This document shows, in pieces, positions 16,133 through 23,276 of a stretch of 64,000 nt of DNA. The position numbers and the translations under genes are program-made. Below the pieces are notes generated by a model that was not told the origin of the DNA, did not search any database, and saw nothing but the letters and a program-made list of their open reading frames with translations. The stretch is from JBBDWJ01 sp963824095 (lineage in GTDB: Bacteria > Acidobacteriota > Terriglobia > Bryobacterales > UBA6623): assembly GCA_963824095.1 (NCBI GenBank), contig CAWGNS010000007.1, positions 620,001-684,000 of the forward strand, in the 5' to 3' direction. Positions within the stretch are counted from its first letter, which is position 1, and each line of letters begins with the position of its first letter.

Positions 16133-17201
16133 ACCGTATCGACCCGGCGCACGGATTCGCCTGGCTCTGGCACCGCCGCCGGCGGCTCGTCAAACCGGCG
16201 CTGCAACGGCGCTGGCCTTGTGGGTGCTCAGCGGTATCTACATCCTGCCGCCCGACGAGACCGGCGTCATCGAGCGCTTCGGCCGCAAGATCCTGCCTCA
16301 CAGCCAGCCCGGCCTGCACTACAAACTGCCGTCGCCGATCGAGAGGCTGACACGCATCAAGGCGCACCAGGCGCGCGCGCTCGAAATCGGTTTCCGTACC
16401 ACGCAAGCTCCCGCTTACGCCGAGCCGCCCGCTTACGAATGGAACGTGCAGCACCGCGAAGGCCGCTTTCAGCCGCAGCCCGAAGAGGCGTTGATGCTCA
16501 CCGGCGATCAGAACATGATCGAGATGACCGCCGTCGTGCACTACGACCTCGAGCGCCCCGACGACTATCTGTTCGAGCAAACCGATCCGGATACGACGAT
16601 TCGCGTCGCCGCCGAATCGGTGCTGCACGGGTTGGTCAATTCGACGCCGCTCGACGATCTGCTGACTACAAAACGCCAGGCTCTAGAACAGCGCGCCGTG
16701 GCCGAGCTGCAGCAGCGCATGGAGCGCTACCACACCGGCGCACGCATCCTGATGGTGAAGTTCCAGGACGTTCACCCCTCGGTCGAGGTCGTCGATGCGT
16801 TCCGCGAGGTGGCGGGCGCTCTCGAAGAAAAGAACCGCCTCATCAACGAGGCCGAAGGCTATCGCAACGAACAAGTGGCGCTCGCCCGCGGACGCGCCCA
16901 GGCACGCATCCGCGACGCCGAGGGCTATCGCGTCGGCCGCTCGACCCGTGCCCAGGGCGACGCCGCACGTTTCGTCAAGCTCGAAAGCGCCTGGCGTCTG
17001 GCGCCCGGTCCCAACGCGTCCAGACTTTACCTCGAAACGATGGAACAGATTCTGCCGGGCCGCCGCAAGCTGATTCTCGATTCGAAATCGGACGGTCGCC
17101 GCGCGCTCTATTCGATTGAAGACGGCGTGCTGGTGGCCCCGCCGGGAGCCTCGATGACGCAACCGCCGCCCCCCTCCCCCGTGCCGCAAGAGGAGCCGTG
17201 A
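16119..17201 (+). CDS. HflK-like SPFH/Band 7 membrane protein (probably fused to the upstream ATPase)
   Basis: SPFH-domain protein of the HflK type, a membrane scaffold that in E. coli surrounds FtsH with HflC. A membrane helix (ATALALWVLSGIYIL) is followed by PPDETGVIERFGRKI and the Band 7 domain, an Ala/Glu-rich helix (RLINEAEGYRNEQVALARGR) and a SRLYLETMEQILPGRRK C-terminal segment. The GTG at 16119 is the formal start, but its first 28 residues look wrong. In a different frame 16078-16199 encodes IDPAHGFAWLWHRRRRLVKP, which resembles the pre-helix region of this family. A -1 shift at about 16199 would join that to the helix, so the true protein is likely longer and continuous with the ATPase. 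The stop overlaps the next start (TGATG). Confidence 0.8.
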   Translation: MELAEPYRPGARIRLALAPPPAARQTGAATALALWVLSGIYILPPDETGVIERFGRKILPHSQPGLHYKLPSPIERLTRIKAHQARALEIGFRTTQAPAYAEPPAYEWNVQHREGRFQPQPEEALMLTGDQNMIEMTAVVHYDLERPDDYLFEQTDPDTTIRVAAESVLHGLVNSTPLDDLLTTKRQALEQRAVAELQQRMERYHTGARILMVKFQDVHPSVEVVDAFREVAGALEEKNRLINEAEGYRNEQVALARGRAQARIRDAEGYRVGRSTRAQGDAARFVKLESAWRLAPGPNASRLYLETMEQILPGRRKLILDSKSDGRRALYSIEDGVLVAPPGASMTQPPPPSPVPQEEP

Positions 17202-18208
17202 TGCACGATCATTTGGACCAGCACCATCCTAGCGATCAAAACCATGGGCACGATCACGAGCATGGGCACGACCACGACCATCATCACGAGCACCACCATG
17301 ACCATCACGACCCACGCCCGCCGACCGACTGGCGCGCGCTCGCCATCCGTTATCGCTACGCGCTCGCCGGACTGGCGTTGTTCCTGCTGCTCTACGCGAC
17401 GTTGTTCACGGTGCGCGAAACCGAATTTGTGCTGGTGACGCAGTTCGGCCGGCCCGTGCGTACGGTCACCGACGCCGGCCTGCACGTCAAATGGCCCTTC
17501 CAGTGGGCGACTTATTTCGACCGCCGCATCCGCGTCTACAATCCGCTGCCCTCGGAATTTCTGACGCGCGACAAGAAGAATCTGGTCATCGACAGCTACG
17601 TGTTATGGCAGATCGCCGACCCGGCGACGTTCCTGCAGACCGTCGGCTCGCCCGAATCGGCCGAGATGCGGCTGCACGACGTCACCTGGGCGGGGCTGGC
17701 CGCCGCGCTCGGCAACCAGGACCTCGAAGCGCTGGTGGCACCGGCTTCCGAGCAGGTGCAGGCGCGCACCATGCTCGATGAGCTGACCGAGCGCACCGGC
17801 GCCGCCGCGCTCGAGCAATACGGCATCCGCATCGTCGACGTGCGCATCAAGCGGCTCAATCTGCCCGAGCAGAACAAGCAAAGCGTCTTCGCCCGCATGC
17901 GCGCCGAGCGCGAGCGCATCGCGCGGCAGTATCGCGCCGAGGGCGAAGAGCAGGCGCTGCGCATTCGCGCCGACGCCGACCGCCAGCGCGAGGAGATCCT
18001 GGCTGAGGCTTATAAGCAGGCCGAGACGACGCGCGGCGAGGGCGACGCCGAGGCGGCGCGGGTTTACGGCGCGGCGTATTCGCGCAACCAGCAGCTATAT
18101 AAGCTGGTGCGCACGCTTGAGACCTATAAGAAGGCTCTCGATGACCAGACAACGGTCATCCTGAGCTCGGATTCGGAGTTGTTGCGGTTGTTGACCCATG
18201 GACAGTAG
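17201..18208 (+). CDS. HflC-like SPFH protein with histidine-rich N-terminus
   Basis: SPFH/Band 7 protein of the HflC type. Residues 1-30 are extremely His/Asp-rich (HDHLDQHHPSDQNHGHDHEH, then HDHDHHHEHHHDHHD), a probable cytoplasmic metal-binding tail. A single membrane helix (YALAGLALFLLLYATLF) is at about residues 50-66, then FVLVTQFGRPVRTVTDAGLH. The Band 7 domain includes VIDSYVLWQIADP and the HflC-type YGIRIVDVRIKRLNLPEQN, followed by a long charged helix ending RTLETYKKALDDQTTVIL. The ATG overlaps the TGA of the HflK-like gene by one base, so the two are translationally coupled. The His tail next to a metal ATPase suggests metal capture or sensing; that is inference. Confidence 0.88.
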   Translation: MHDHLDQHHPSDQNHGHDHEHGHDHDHHHEHHHDHHDPRPPTDWRALAIRYRYALAGLALFLLLYATLFTVRETEFVLVTQFGRPVRTVTDAGLHVKWPFQWATYFDRRIRVYNPLPSEFLTRDKKNLVIDSYVLWQIADPATFLQTVGSPESAEMRLHDVTWAGLAAALGNQDLEALVAPASEQVQARTMLDELTERTGAAALEQYGIRIVDVRIKRLNLPEQNKQSVFARMRAERERIARQYRAEGEEQALRIRADADRQREEILAEAYKQAETTRGEGDAEAARVYGAAYSRNQQLYKLVRTLETYKKALDDQTTVILSSDSELLRLLTHGQ

Positions 18209-18247
18209 TTCCCGTCCGCGGGATTTCGTTTTTGTGCGTTGCTGTTT

Positions 18248-18271
18248 GGGCAGGCCGGAGCCCTGCCCCAC
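18248..18271. repeat. Family A palindromic repeat between the hflC- and second hflK-like genes
   Basis: GGGCAGGCCGGAGCCCTGCC followed by CCACTTGG, an imperfect copy of the family A palindrome, 13 bases before the next ATG. It could form a hairpin over the translation start region. Confidence 0.6.
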
Positions 18272-18283
18272 TTGGCCTTACTC

Positions 18284-19333
18284 ATGAGCCTGAGCGTCGA
18301 GCCGATTGTCCAAGAGCCGGTAGCGCCTATCGCGCCGCCCGAGCCTCGGCCTCCCGCGCCTGGGTGGCGGCAATTCGTCAGGCGCCGTAACGTGAGCGCT
18401 GCGCTGCTCCTGCTGTGGCTGTTGAGCGGCTTCTACATCGTCTCGGCGGACGAGCAGGCCGTGGTGACGCGCTTCGGAAAAGTCGTCGAACCGCGCGTGC
18501 TGCCCGGCGCGCATTTCACCTGGCCCTGGCCTGTCGCTTCCGTTCACAAACTGAAAGTCCGCCAGATGCAGCGCAGCATCATCGGCGGCGAGCCGGCCGA
18601 CGCCATTCTCGGCCGCGTCGAGCCGCTGCGCTCGCAATTTCTCACCGGCGACCAGAACATCATCAACGTGCGCACCATTGCGCAATACAGCATCGCCACG
18701 CCCGCCGACTATCTGTTTCGCTTCGACAACGTAAGCGCCGCGGTTTCTTCCGCGGTCGAAGCCGAGTTGGGCCGCCAGATCGCCGCGCGCACCGTCGATG
18801 AAGTGCTCACCACCGAGAAGGTGGCGATCCAGGAAACGGTGCGACAGCGCGCGCAAGCGCTGATCGATACCTACGGATTGGGCGTCATCCTCTCGACAGT
18901 CAACATCGAGCAGGTCGCCGCGCCGCCCGAAGCCGCCGACGCCTTCCGCGATGTGGCCAGCGCCCGCGCCGACGCCGCCCGCATCGTCAACGAGGCCGAA
19001 GGCTACGCCAACGACATCCTGCCGCGCGCCCGCGGCGAGGCGCAGCAACTGCTCTCGGAGGCGGAAGGCTACAAGCAGCGAAAGACCGATGAAGCCCTGG
19101 GCGACGCCTCGCGTTTCACGCAACTCCTGCAGGAATACGCCAAAAACCCCGAGGTCACCCGCAGCCGCCTCTATCTCGAAACGATGGAGCAGGTACTGCC
19201 GCGCCTGAAAAAAACCATCGTCGACGACCAAGGCAATCTGGATCTGACGATCATCCGCCGCAACACCGTGCCGCCAAAGCCGGGAGTGCCCGCCGCCGCG
19301 CCCAGCACCGCGCCAAACCAGCCAAGACAATAG
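18284..19333 (+). CDS. Second HflK-like SPFH protein
   Basis: SPFH protein of the HflK type, 349 residues from the ATG at 18284 (MSLSVEPIVQEPVAPIAPPE). An upstream in-frame ATG at 18239 would translate a palindromic repeat and was rejected. Pro-rich cytoplasmic N-terminus; membrane helix at about residues 45-62 (SAALLLLWLLSGFYIV), SADEQAVVTRFGKVVEPR, Band 7 domain with FLTGDQNIINVRTIAQY, a helical EAEGYANDILPRARGEAQQL segment, and the SRLYLETMEQVLPRLKK motif shared with the first HflK-like protein. It ends in a Pro/Ala tail. With the upstream genes it forms a metal ATPase-SPFH cluster with two HflK-like and one HflC-like members. Confidence 0.88.
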   Translation: MSLSVEPIVQEPVAPIAPPEPRPPAPGWRQFVRRRNVSAALLLLWLLSGFYIVSADEQAVVTRFGKVVEPRVLPGAHFTWPWPVASVHKLKVRQMQRSIIGGEPADAILGRVEPLRSQFLTGDQNIINVRTIAQYSIATPADYLFRFDNVSAAVSSAVEAELGRQIAARTVDEVLTTEKVAIQETVRQRAQALIDTYGLGVILSTVNIEQVAAPPEAADAFRDVASARADAARIVNEAEGYANDILPRARGEAQQLLSEAEGYKQRKTDEALGDASRFTQLLQEYAKNPEVTRSRLYLETMEQVLPRLKKTIVDDQGNLDLTIIRRNTVPPKPGVPAAAPSTAPNQPRQ

Positions 19334-19662
19334 CGCCGCGACAAGACCAGCAGCGCCGCCAAAAGTAGAGACAGGCGCTCCCGCCTGTCCGCCGCCAAAG
19401 GCGGCGCCTCTTCTCTTCCCTCGTTCTCCTACCTCGTTCTCTTCCTTCGCCTCACGTTATCCGATCCCCTGATCGAGCGTCTCAGCCACCCCACCGTGTT
19501 CCCCCCTCTTCCCCAACGAGCGCCGCGCCACGGCTCCGCCGCGGCGGACAGGCGGGAGCGCCTGTCTCTACCTGGCCGGCTAGCGCCGCCGCGCCACCGC
19601 CCGGCGTTCCCAGCCGCCGGCGAAGCTGCACTTCCCCGCTATAGCCCACCTGAATATATCCG
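19334..19662. other. Spacer with an inverted pair of repeats
   Basis: No gene is supported in these 329 bases. The main content is the family E inverted pair (19365-19396 and 19541-19571). The stretch between them is C/T-rich and featureless. Confidence 0.55.
19365..19571. repeat. Family E repeat, inverted pair about 145 bases apart
   Basis: 19365-19396 begins GTAGAGACAGGCGCTCCCGC then CTGTCCGCCGC. 19541-19571 is its reverse complement over about 31 bases (GCGGCGGACAGGCGGGAGCG then CCTGTCTCTAC). Each arm is itself a small ACAGGCG...CGCCTGT-type palindrome. The paired arrangement looks like the ends of a small non-autonomous element. Confidence 0.7.
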
Positions 19663-19690
19663 TTGACAATATATCTACTATGGCTATAAT
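19663..19690 (+). promoter_or_regulatory. Consensus sigma-70 promoter of the first padR gene
   Basis: TTGACA at 19663-19668, a 16-base spacer, and TATAAT at 19685-19690, both perfect hexamers. The ATG at 19698 starts 7 bases after the -10, where transcription itself should begin, so the mRNA is probably leaderless. ATATATC occurs at 19654-19660 and 19669-19675, a direct repeat overlapping the -35 that could be the PadR operator. Confidence 0.8.
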
Positions 19691-19697
19691 GAAGGCC

Positions 19698-20057
19698 ATG
19701 CTCGCCGACCCCAAGCCCGATTCCCTGCTCCCCTTGCCCGCTGCCACCTTCCACATCCTCATGGCTCTCGCCGATGAGGACCGCCACGGCTACGCCATCA
19801 TTCAGGATGTCGCCGCGCGCACCGGCGGCGAGCTGAAACTGAGCGCCGGCACGCTCTATCGCTCCATCCAGCGCATGCTCGAACAAGGCGTGATCGTCGA
19901 AACGCGCGAGCGACCCGCCCCCGAGCTCGACGACGAACGCCGCCGCTACTACCGCATCACCAAATTCGGCATCGCCGTCGCCCGCGCCGAGACGCGACGC
20001 ATCGCACAACTGGTCAAGCTCGCGCGAGCCAGCGGCTTCGCCACGGGGAGGGCCTGA
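19698..20057 (+). CDS. PadR-family transcriptional regulator (ADOP-associated)
   Basis: Winged-helix PadR regulator of about 119 residues. The N-terminal winged helix holds HILMALADEDRHGYAIIQDV and the wing LSAGTLYRSIQRMLEQG; the C-terminal helix is a dimerisation arm. Two upstream in-frame ATGs (19680, 19689) lie inside the promoter, so 19698 is chosen. The stop TGA overlaps the ATG of the following permease by one base (20057), coupling the two. Short PadR genes next to ADOP permeases are a recognised Acidobacteria arrangement (TIGR03433/TIGR03434-type), so this protein probably represses the permease. The ligand is unknown. Confidence 0.9.
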   Translation: MLADPKPDSLLPLPAATFHILMALADEDRHGYAIIQDVAARTGGELKLSAGTLYRSIQRMLEQGVIVETRERPAPELDDERRRYYRITKFGIAVARAETRRIAQLVKLARASGFATGRA

Positions 20058-22672
20058 TGCCCAACGCAAAACGTTCGACGCGGCTCTACGCGGCGCTGCT
20101 CGGCCTCTACCCGGCGGGCTTTCGCGCCGAATACGGCGACGACCTGCGGCACATGTTCGCCGAGCGGCGCGACGCGGCGTCGGGCCCCGTCTCCATCGCG
20201 CTGCTGTGGATCGAAGCGATCGCCGACATCGTCGCCAACGCCATCCCGGCGCACCTCGATCTGCTCCGCCAGGACCTCCGTTACACCGCGCGCACGCTCG
20301 GTCGCGCGCCCGGCTTCGCGCTCACCGTGATTCTCGTTGCCGGGCTCGGCGTCGGCGCCACCACGGCCGTGTTCACGATCACCGATCACGTGTTGCTGCG
20401 CCCGCTGCCGTTCGCCGACTCCGAACGCCTTGTGAAGCTGTGGGAAAGTCCGCCCGGCTACACGCAGATGGAACTGTCGCCGCCCAACTATCGCGACTGG
20501 AAAGAAATGAGCACGTCGTTCGAAGCGATGGGCGCCTATCGCGGGTTGTCGGTGAATCTGGTCGGCGAAGGCCAGCCCGAACGGCTCGACGGCGCCGCGG
20601 TGACGGCCGATCTGCTGCCCATGCTGGGCGTGCGGCCCGTGCTGGGCCGGCTGTTCACCGCCGACGACGATCGCGAGGGCGTTCAAAGCACGCTGCTGCT
20701 GAGCTACAGCTTGTGGCAGGGGCTTTTCGGCGGGGACCGCGGCGTGTTGGGCAAAAAGGTGCTGCTCGACAACGCGCCCTACATCATCATCGGCGTGCTG
20801 CCCCGCGAGTTTCATTTTCCGAGCCGCGACGTGGAAATCTGGGCGCCGATGCAGTTTACGCCGCAGGACTTCGATGGCCTCGAAGCCCGCAACAACAACT
20901 TTCTGGATGTCGTCGCCAAATTGCGGCCCGGCGTTTCGCTGCGGCAGGCTCAGGAAGAGATGCACGTCGTGGCGAAGCAACTGGAGCGCCAATACCCCAA
21001 GGAGAACGAGCGCGTCGGCGCCACGGTAAATCTGCTGCACGACGAAGTGTCCAGCCAGTCGCGGCTGCTGCTGGCAGTCCTGTTCGCCGCGGCCGCCTGC
21101 GTGCTGCTGATCGCCTGCACCAATCTCGCCAACCTGCTGCTGGTGCGCGCGCTGGCTCGCCAGAAAGAACTCGCCGTGCGCGCCTCGCTGGGGGCCGGCC
21201 GCGAGCGTCTGGTGCGTCAGTTACTCACCGAGAGCCTCTCGCTGGCGGCGCTCGGCGGAATCTGCGGTGTGCTGGCCGCAAAGGGCGCCCTGCCGCTGCT
21301 GATGAGGCTGGTGCCGCAATCGCTGCCGATCCCCGAGCCTTCCATGGACCTGCGCGTGCTCTTGTTCGCGATCCTGCTGACCGTACTTACCGGGCTCGGC
21401 TTCGGAATCGTGCCCGCGCTGCGCGCCTGTGGCGGCTCGGGCGCCGCCGGGCTGCGCGAAGGCTCCCGCTCCGGTGTCGGCGGCCGCAAAGAGCGCCTGC
21501 GCGCCGCGCTGGTGATTCTCGAGGTCACTGCATCGGTGGTGCTGCTGATCGCTGGCGGCCTGTTGATTCGCGCGCTCTGGACGATCCAGGCTGTCGACCC
21601 CGGCTTCCGCACCGAAGGCGTGCTCACGCTGCGCACGTCGCTGCCGATGCCCAAATATGAACAGACCGCGCGCCGCGAGCAGTTCTACACGCGTGTGCTC
21701 TCGGATGTGCGCGCCCTGCCGGGCGTCGAGAGTGCGTCGTACATCAGCTTTCTGCCGATGACGGTGCGCGGCGGCATTTGGCCCGTCAGCGTTGACGGCG
21801 AGGTCCAAACGCGCTCGGAAAACCAGACCGCCAGTCTGCGATACGTCGAACCCGATTTCTTCCAGACGCTCGATATCCCCATTCGCATGGGCCGCGACGT
21901 GCGAGAATCCGACACGCGCGACTCGCTCTATGTGGCCGTGGTCAGCGAATCGTTCGTGCGCCGCTATTGGCCCGGCCAGAATCCCCTCGGCCAGCGCTTC
22001 CAGTTCGCCTTCAAGGAGCGCACCGTGGTGGGCGTAGTGGGCAACGTCCGCGTGCGCGGCCTCGAACGGGAGAGCGAACCGCAGGTCTACCTTCCCGATC
22101 AGCAGGTGGACGACAACTGGCTCACCTGGTATGCGCCGAAAGATCTGGTCGTGCGATCGGCGGCCGCGCCCGAAGCACTGCTGCCTGCTGTCCGCCGCAT
22201 CCTGCAAAGCGCCGACCCCGAGCAGCCCATCTCCGACACGCGTACACTGGCCGAGCTCGTGGAAGCCGATACCGCGCCGCGGCTGGCGCAGGTGCGCGTG
22301 TTGGGAGCCTTCGCCGCGCTGGCGTTTCTGCTGGCCGCCGTCGGCATTCACGGCCTGCTCTCGTTCAGCGTGTCGCAGCGCAAGCAGGAAATCGGTGTGC
22401 GCATGGCGCTCGGCGCGCAGCGCGTCAATATTCTGGCCATGATCCTGCGCGAAAGCTTTGTCCTCGCCGCCGCCGGCGTCGCGTGCGGCGTGGCGGGCGG
22501 TTACGCGGCCGGGCGCGCCATGGAAGCGCTGCTCGCCGGCGTCACACCGGCCGATACCACGATCTTCTGCGCCGCCGTCACTCTTTCGCTGGGCATGACG
22601 ATGCTCGGCAGCTTGATTCCCTCGCTGCGCGCCGTGCGCGTCGATCCCGCCAGCGTGATTCGCAACGAATAG
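20057..22672 (+). CDS. ADOP-type ABC transporter permease (MacB/FtsX-like)
   Basis: Large inner-membrane protein of the acidobacterial duplicated orphan permease family, 871 residues, with no ATPase gene beside it. The N-terminal soluble prefix (residues 1-60, with LYPAGFRAEYGDDLRHMFAE) is of the permease prefix type. It is followed by helix 1 with the typical LGVGATTAVFTITDHVLLRP, a MacB-like periplasmic domain, an FtsX domain near 330-450 (VRASLGAGRERLVRQLLTES), a second MacB-like domain and a C-terminal FtsX domain (IGVRMALGAQRVNILAMILR) ending DPASVIRNE. The ribosome-binding site GGGAGG lies in the padR end. Substrate unknown; MacB relatives export peptides or macrolides. Confidence 0.9.
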   Translation: MPNAKRSTRLYAALLGLYPAGFRAEYGDDLRHMFAERRDAASGPVSIALLWIEAIADIVANAIPAHLDLLRQDLRYTARTLGRAPGFALTVILVAGLGVGATTAVFTITDHVLLRPLPFADSERLVKLWESPPGYTQMELSPPNYRDWKEMSTSFEAMGAYRGLSVNLVGEGQPERLDGAAVTADLLPMLGVRPVLGRLFTADDDREGVQSTLLLSYSLWQGLFGGDRGVLGKKVLLDNAPYIIIGVLPREFHFPSRDVEIWAPMQFTPQDFDGLEARNNNFLDVVAKLRPGVSLRQAQEEMHVVAKQLERQYPKENERVGATVNLLHDEVSSQSRLLLAVLFAAAACVLLIACTNLANLLLVRALARQKELAVRASLGAGRERLVRQLLTESLSLAALGGICGVLAAKGALPLLMRLVPQSLPIPEPSMDLRVLLFAILLTVLTGLGFGIVPALRACGGSGAAGLREGSRSGVGGRKERLRAALVILEVTASVVLLIAGGLLIRALWTIQAVDPGFRTEGVLTLRTSLPMPKYEQTARREQFYTRVLSDVRALPGVESASYISFLPMTVRGGIWPVSVDGEVQTRSENQTASLRYVEPDFFQTLDIPIRMGRDVRESDTRDSLYVAVVSESFVRRYWPGQNPLGQRFQFAFKERTVVGVVGNVRVRGLERESEPQVYLPDQQVDDNWLTWYAPKDLVVRSAAAPEALLPAVRRILQSADPEQPISDTRTLAELVEADTAPRLAQVRVLGAFAALAFLLAAVGIHGLLSFSVSQRKQEIGVRMALGAQRVNILAMILRESFVLAAAGVACGVAGGYAAGRAMEALLAGVTPADTTIFCAAVTLSLGMTMLGSLIPSLRAVRVDPASVIRNE

Positions 22673-22850
22673 CGGACACACCGGATTCACCGCCCGCCAC
22701 GAATATCAGCCTCGACTCAGAGACCCCAAGGACGACGCGCCCCTGCCGGACTCGTAGCGCATTCGCGAGAAAGGGGCTGCTATCGGTCACCTTGACAAGG
22801 TCCACATCCTGTTTTAGTCTAGGTATAGATTCAAATAGGGTACGATCGAC
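22673..22850. promoter_or_regulatory. Spacer with candidate promoter of the second padR gene
   Basis: CTTGACAAGG supplies a perfect TTGACA near 22793, 17 bases from a poor TAGTCT. Downstream is TCTAGGTATAGA, a 4-bp inverted repeat about 20 bases before the TTG start. The -10 cannot be fixed from sequence alone. No gene lies in the spacer. Confidence 0.35.
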
Positions 22851-23195
22851 TTGTCCAAACCACAAGACCGCAGAGACCTGTTTCCCGGAGCGCTCGAGAT
22901 GATGATTCTGCGCACGCTCAAACGTCAGCCGATGCACGGCTATGCGCTGACGCAATACATCAAGAGCGCATCGAGCGATCTGCTGCAGGTCGAGGAAGGC
23001 TCGCTATACCCGGCGCTGCAGCGCATGCTCAAGGACGGCTGGGTCAAAGCGAAGTGGGGCGTCTCGGCGACCAACCGCCGCGTGAGGATCTATTCGCTGA
23101 CACCGGCGGGTTCGAAACATCTCGACCGCCAGGTCTCGAGCTTCGAACAGATGCTCGAAGGTATTCGCCGCGTGCTGGCGCCGGCCGAGCCGTGA
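22851..23195 (+). CDS. PadR-family transcriptional regulator (ADOP-associated)
   Basis: PadR winged-helix regulator, 114 residues from a TTG start (SKPQDRRDLFPGALEMMILR). The recognition core is LKRQPMHGYALTQYIKSASS and the wing EEGSLYPALQRMLKDGWVKA, both standard; the C-terminal helix is short. It precedes an ADOP permease by 81 bases and is expected to regulate it. No in-frame ATG upstream of the conserved core gives a better start. Confidence 0.9.
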   Translation: MSKPQDRRDLFPGALEMMILRTLKRQPMHGYALTQYIKSASSDLLQVEEGSLYPALQRMLKDGWVKAKWGVSATNRRVRIYSLTPAGSKHLDRQVSSFEQMLEGIRRVLAPAEP

Positions 23196-23276
23196 ACCGG
23201 CGAGCCAGGAGCCGCCGAGCCGTGAACTATCGGCGCGAACCGTGGGCCGTAAACCGCCGGCCGGGATAAGGCAACC

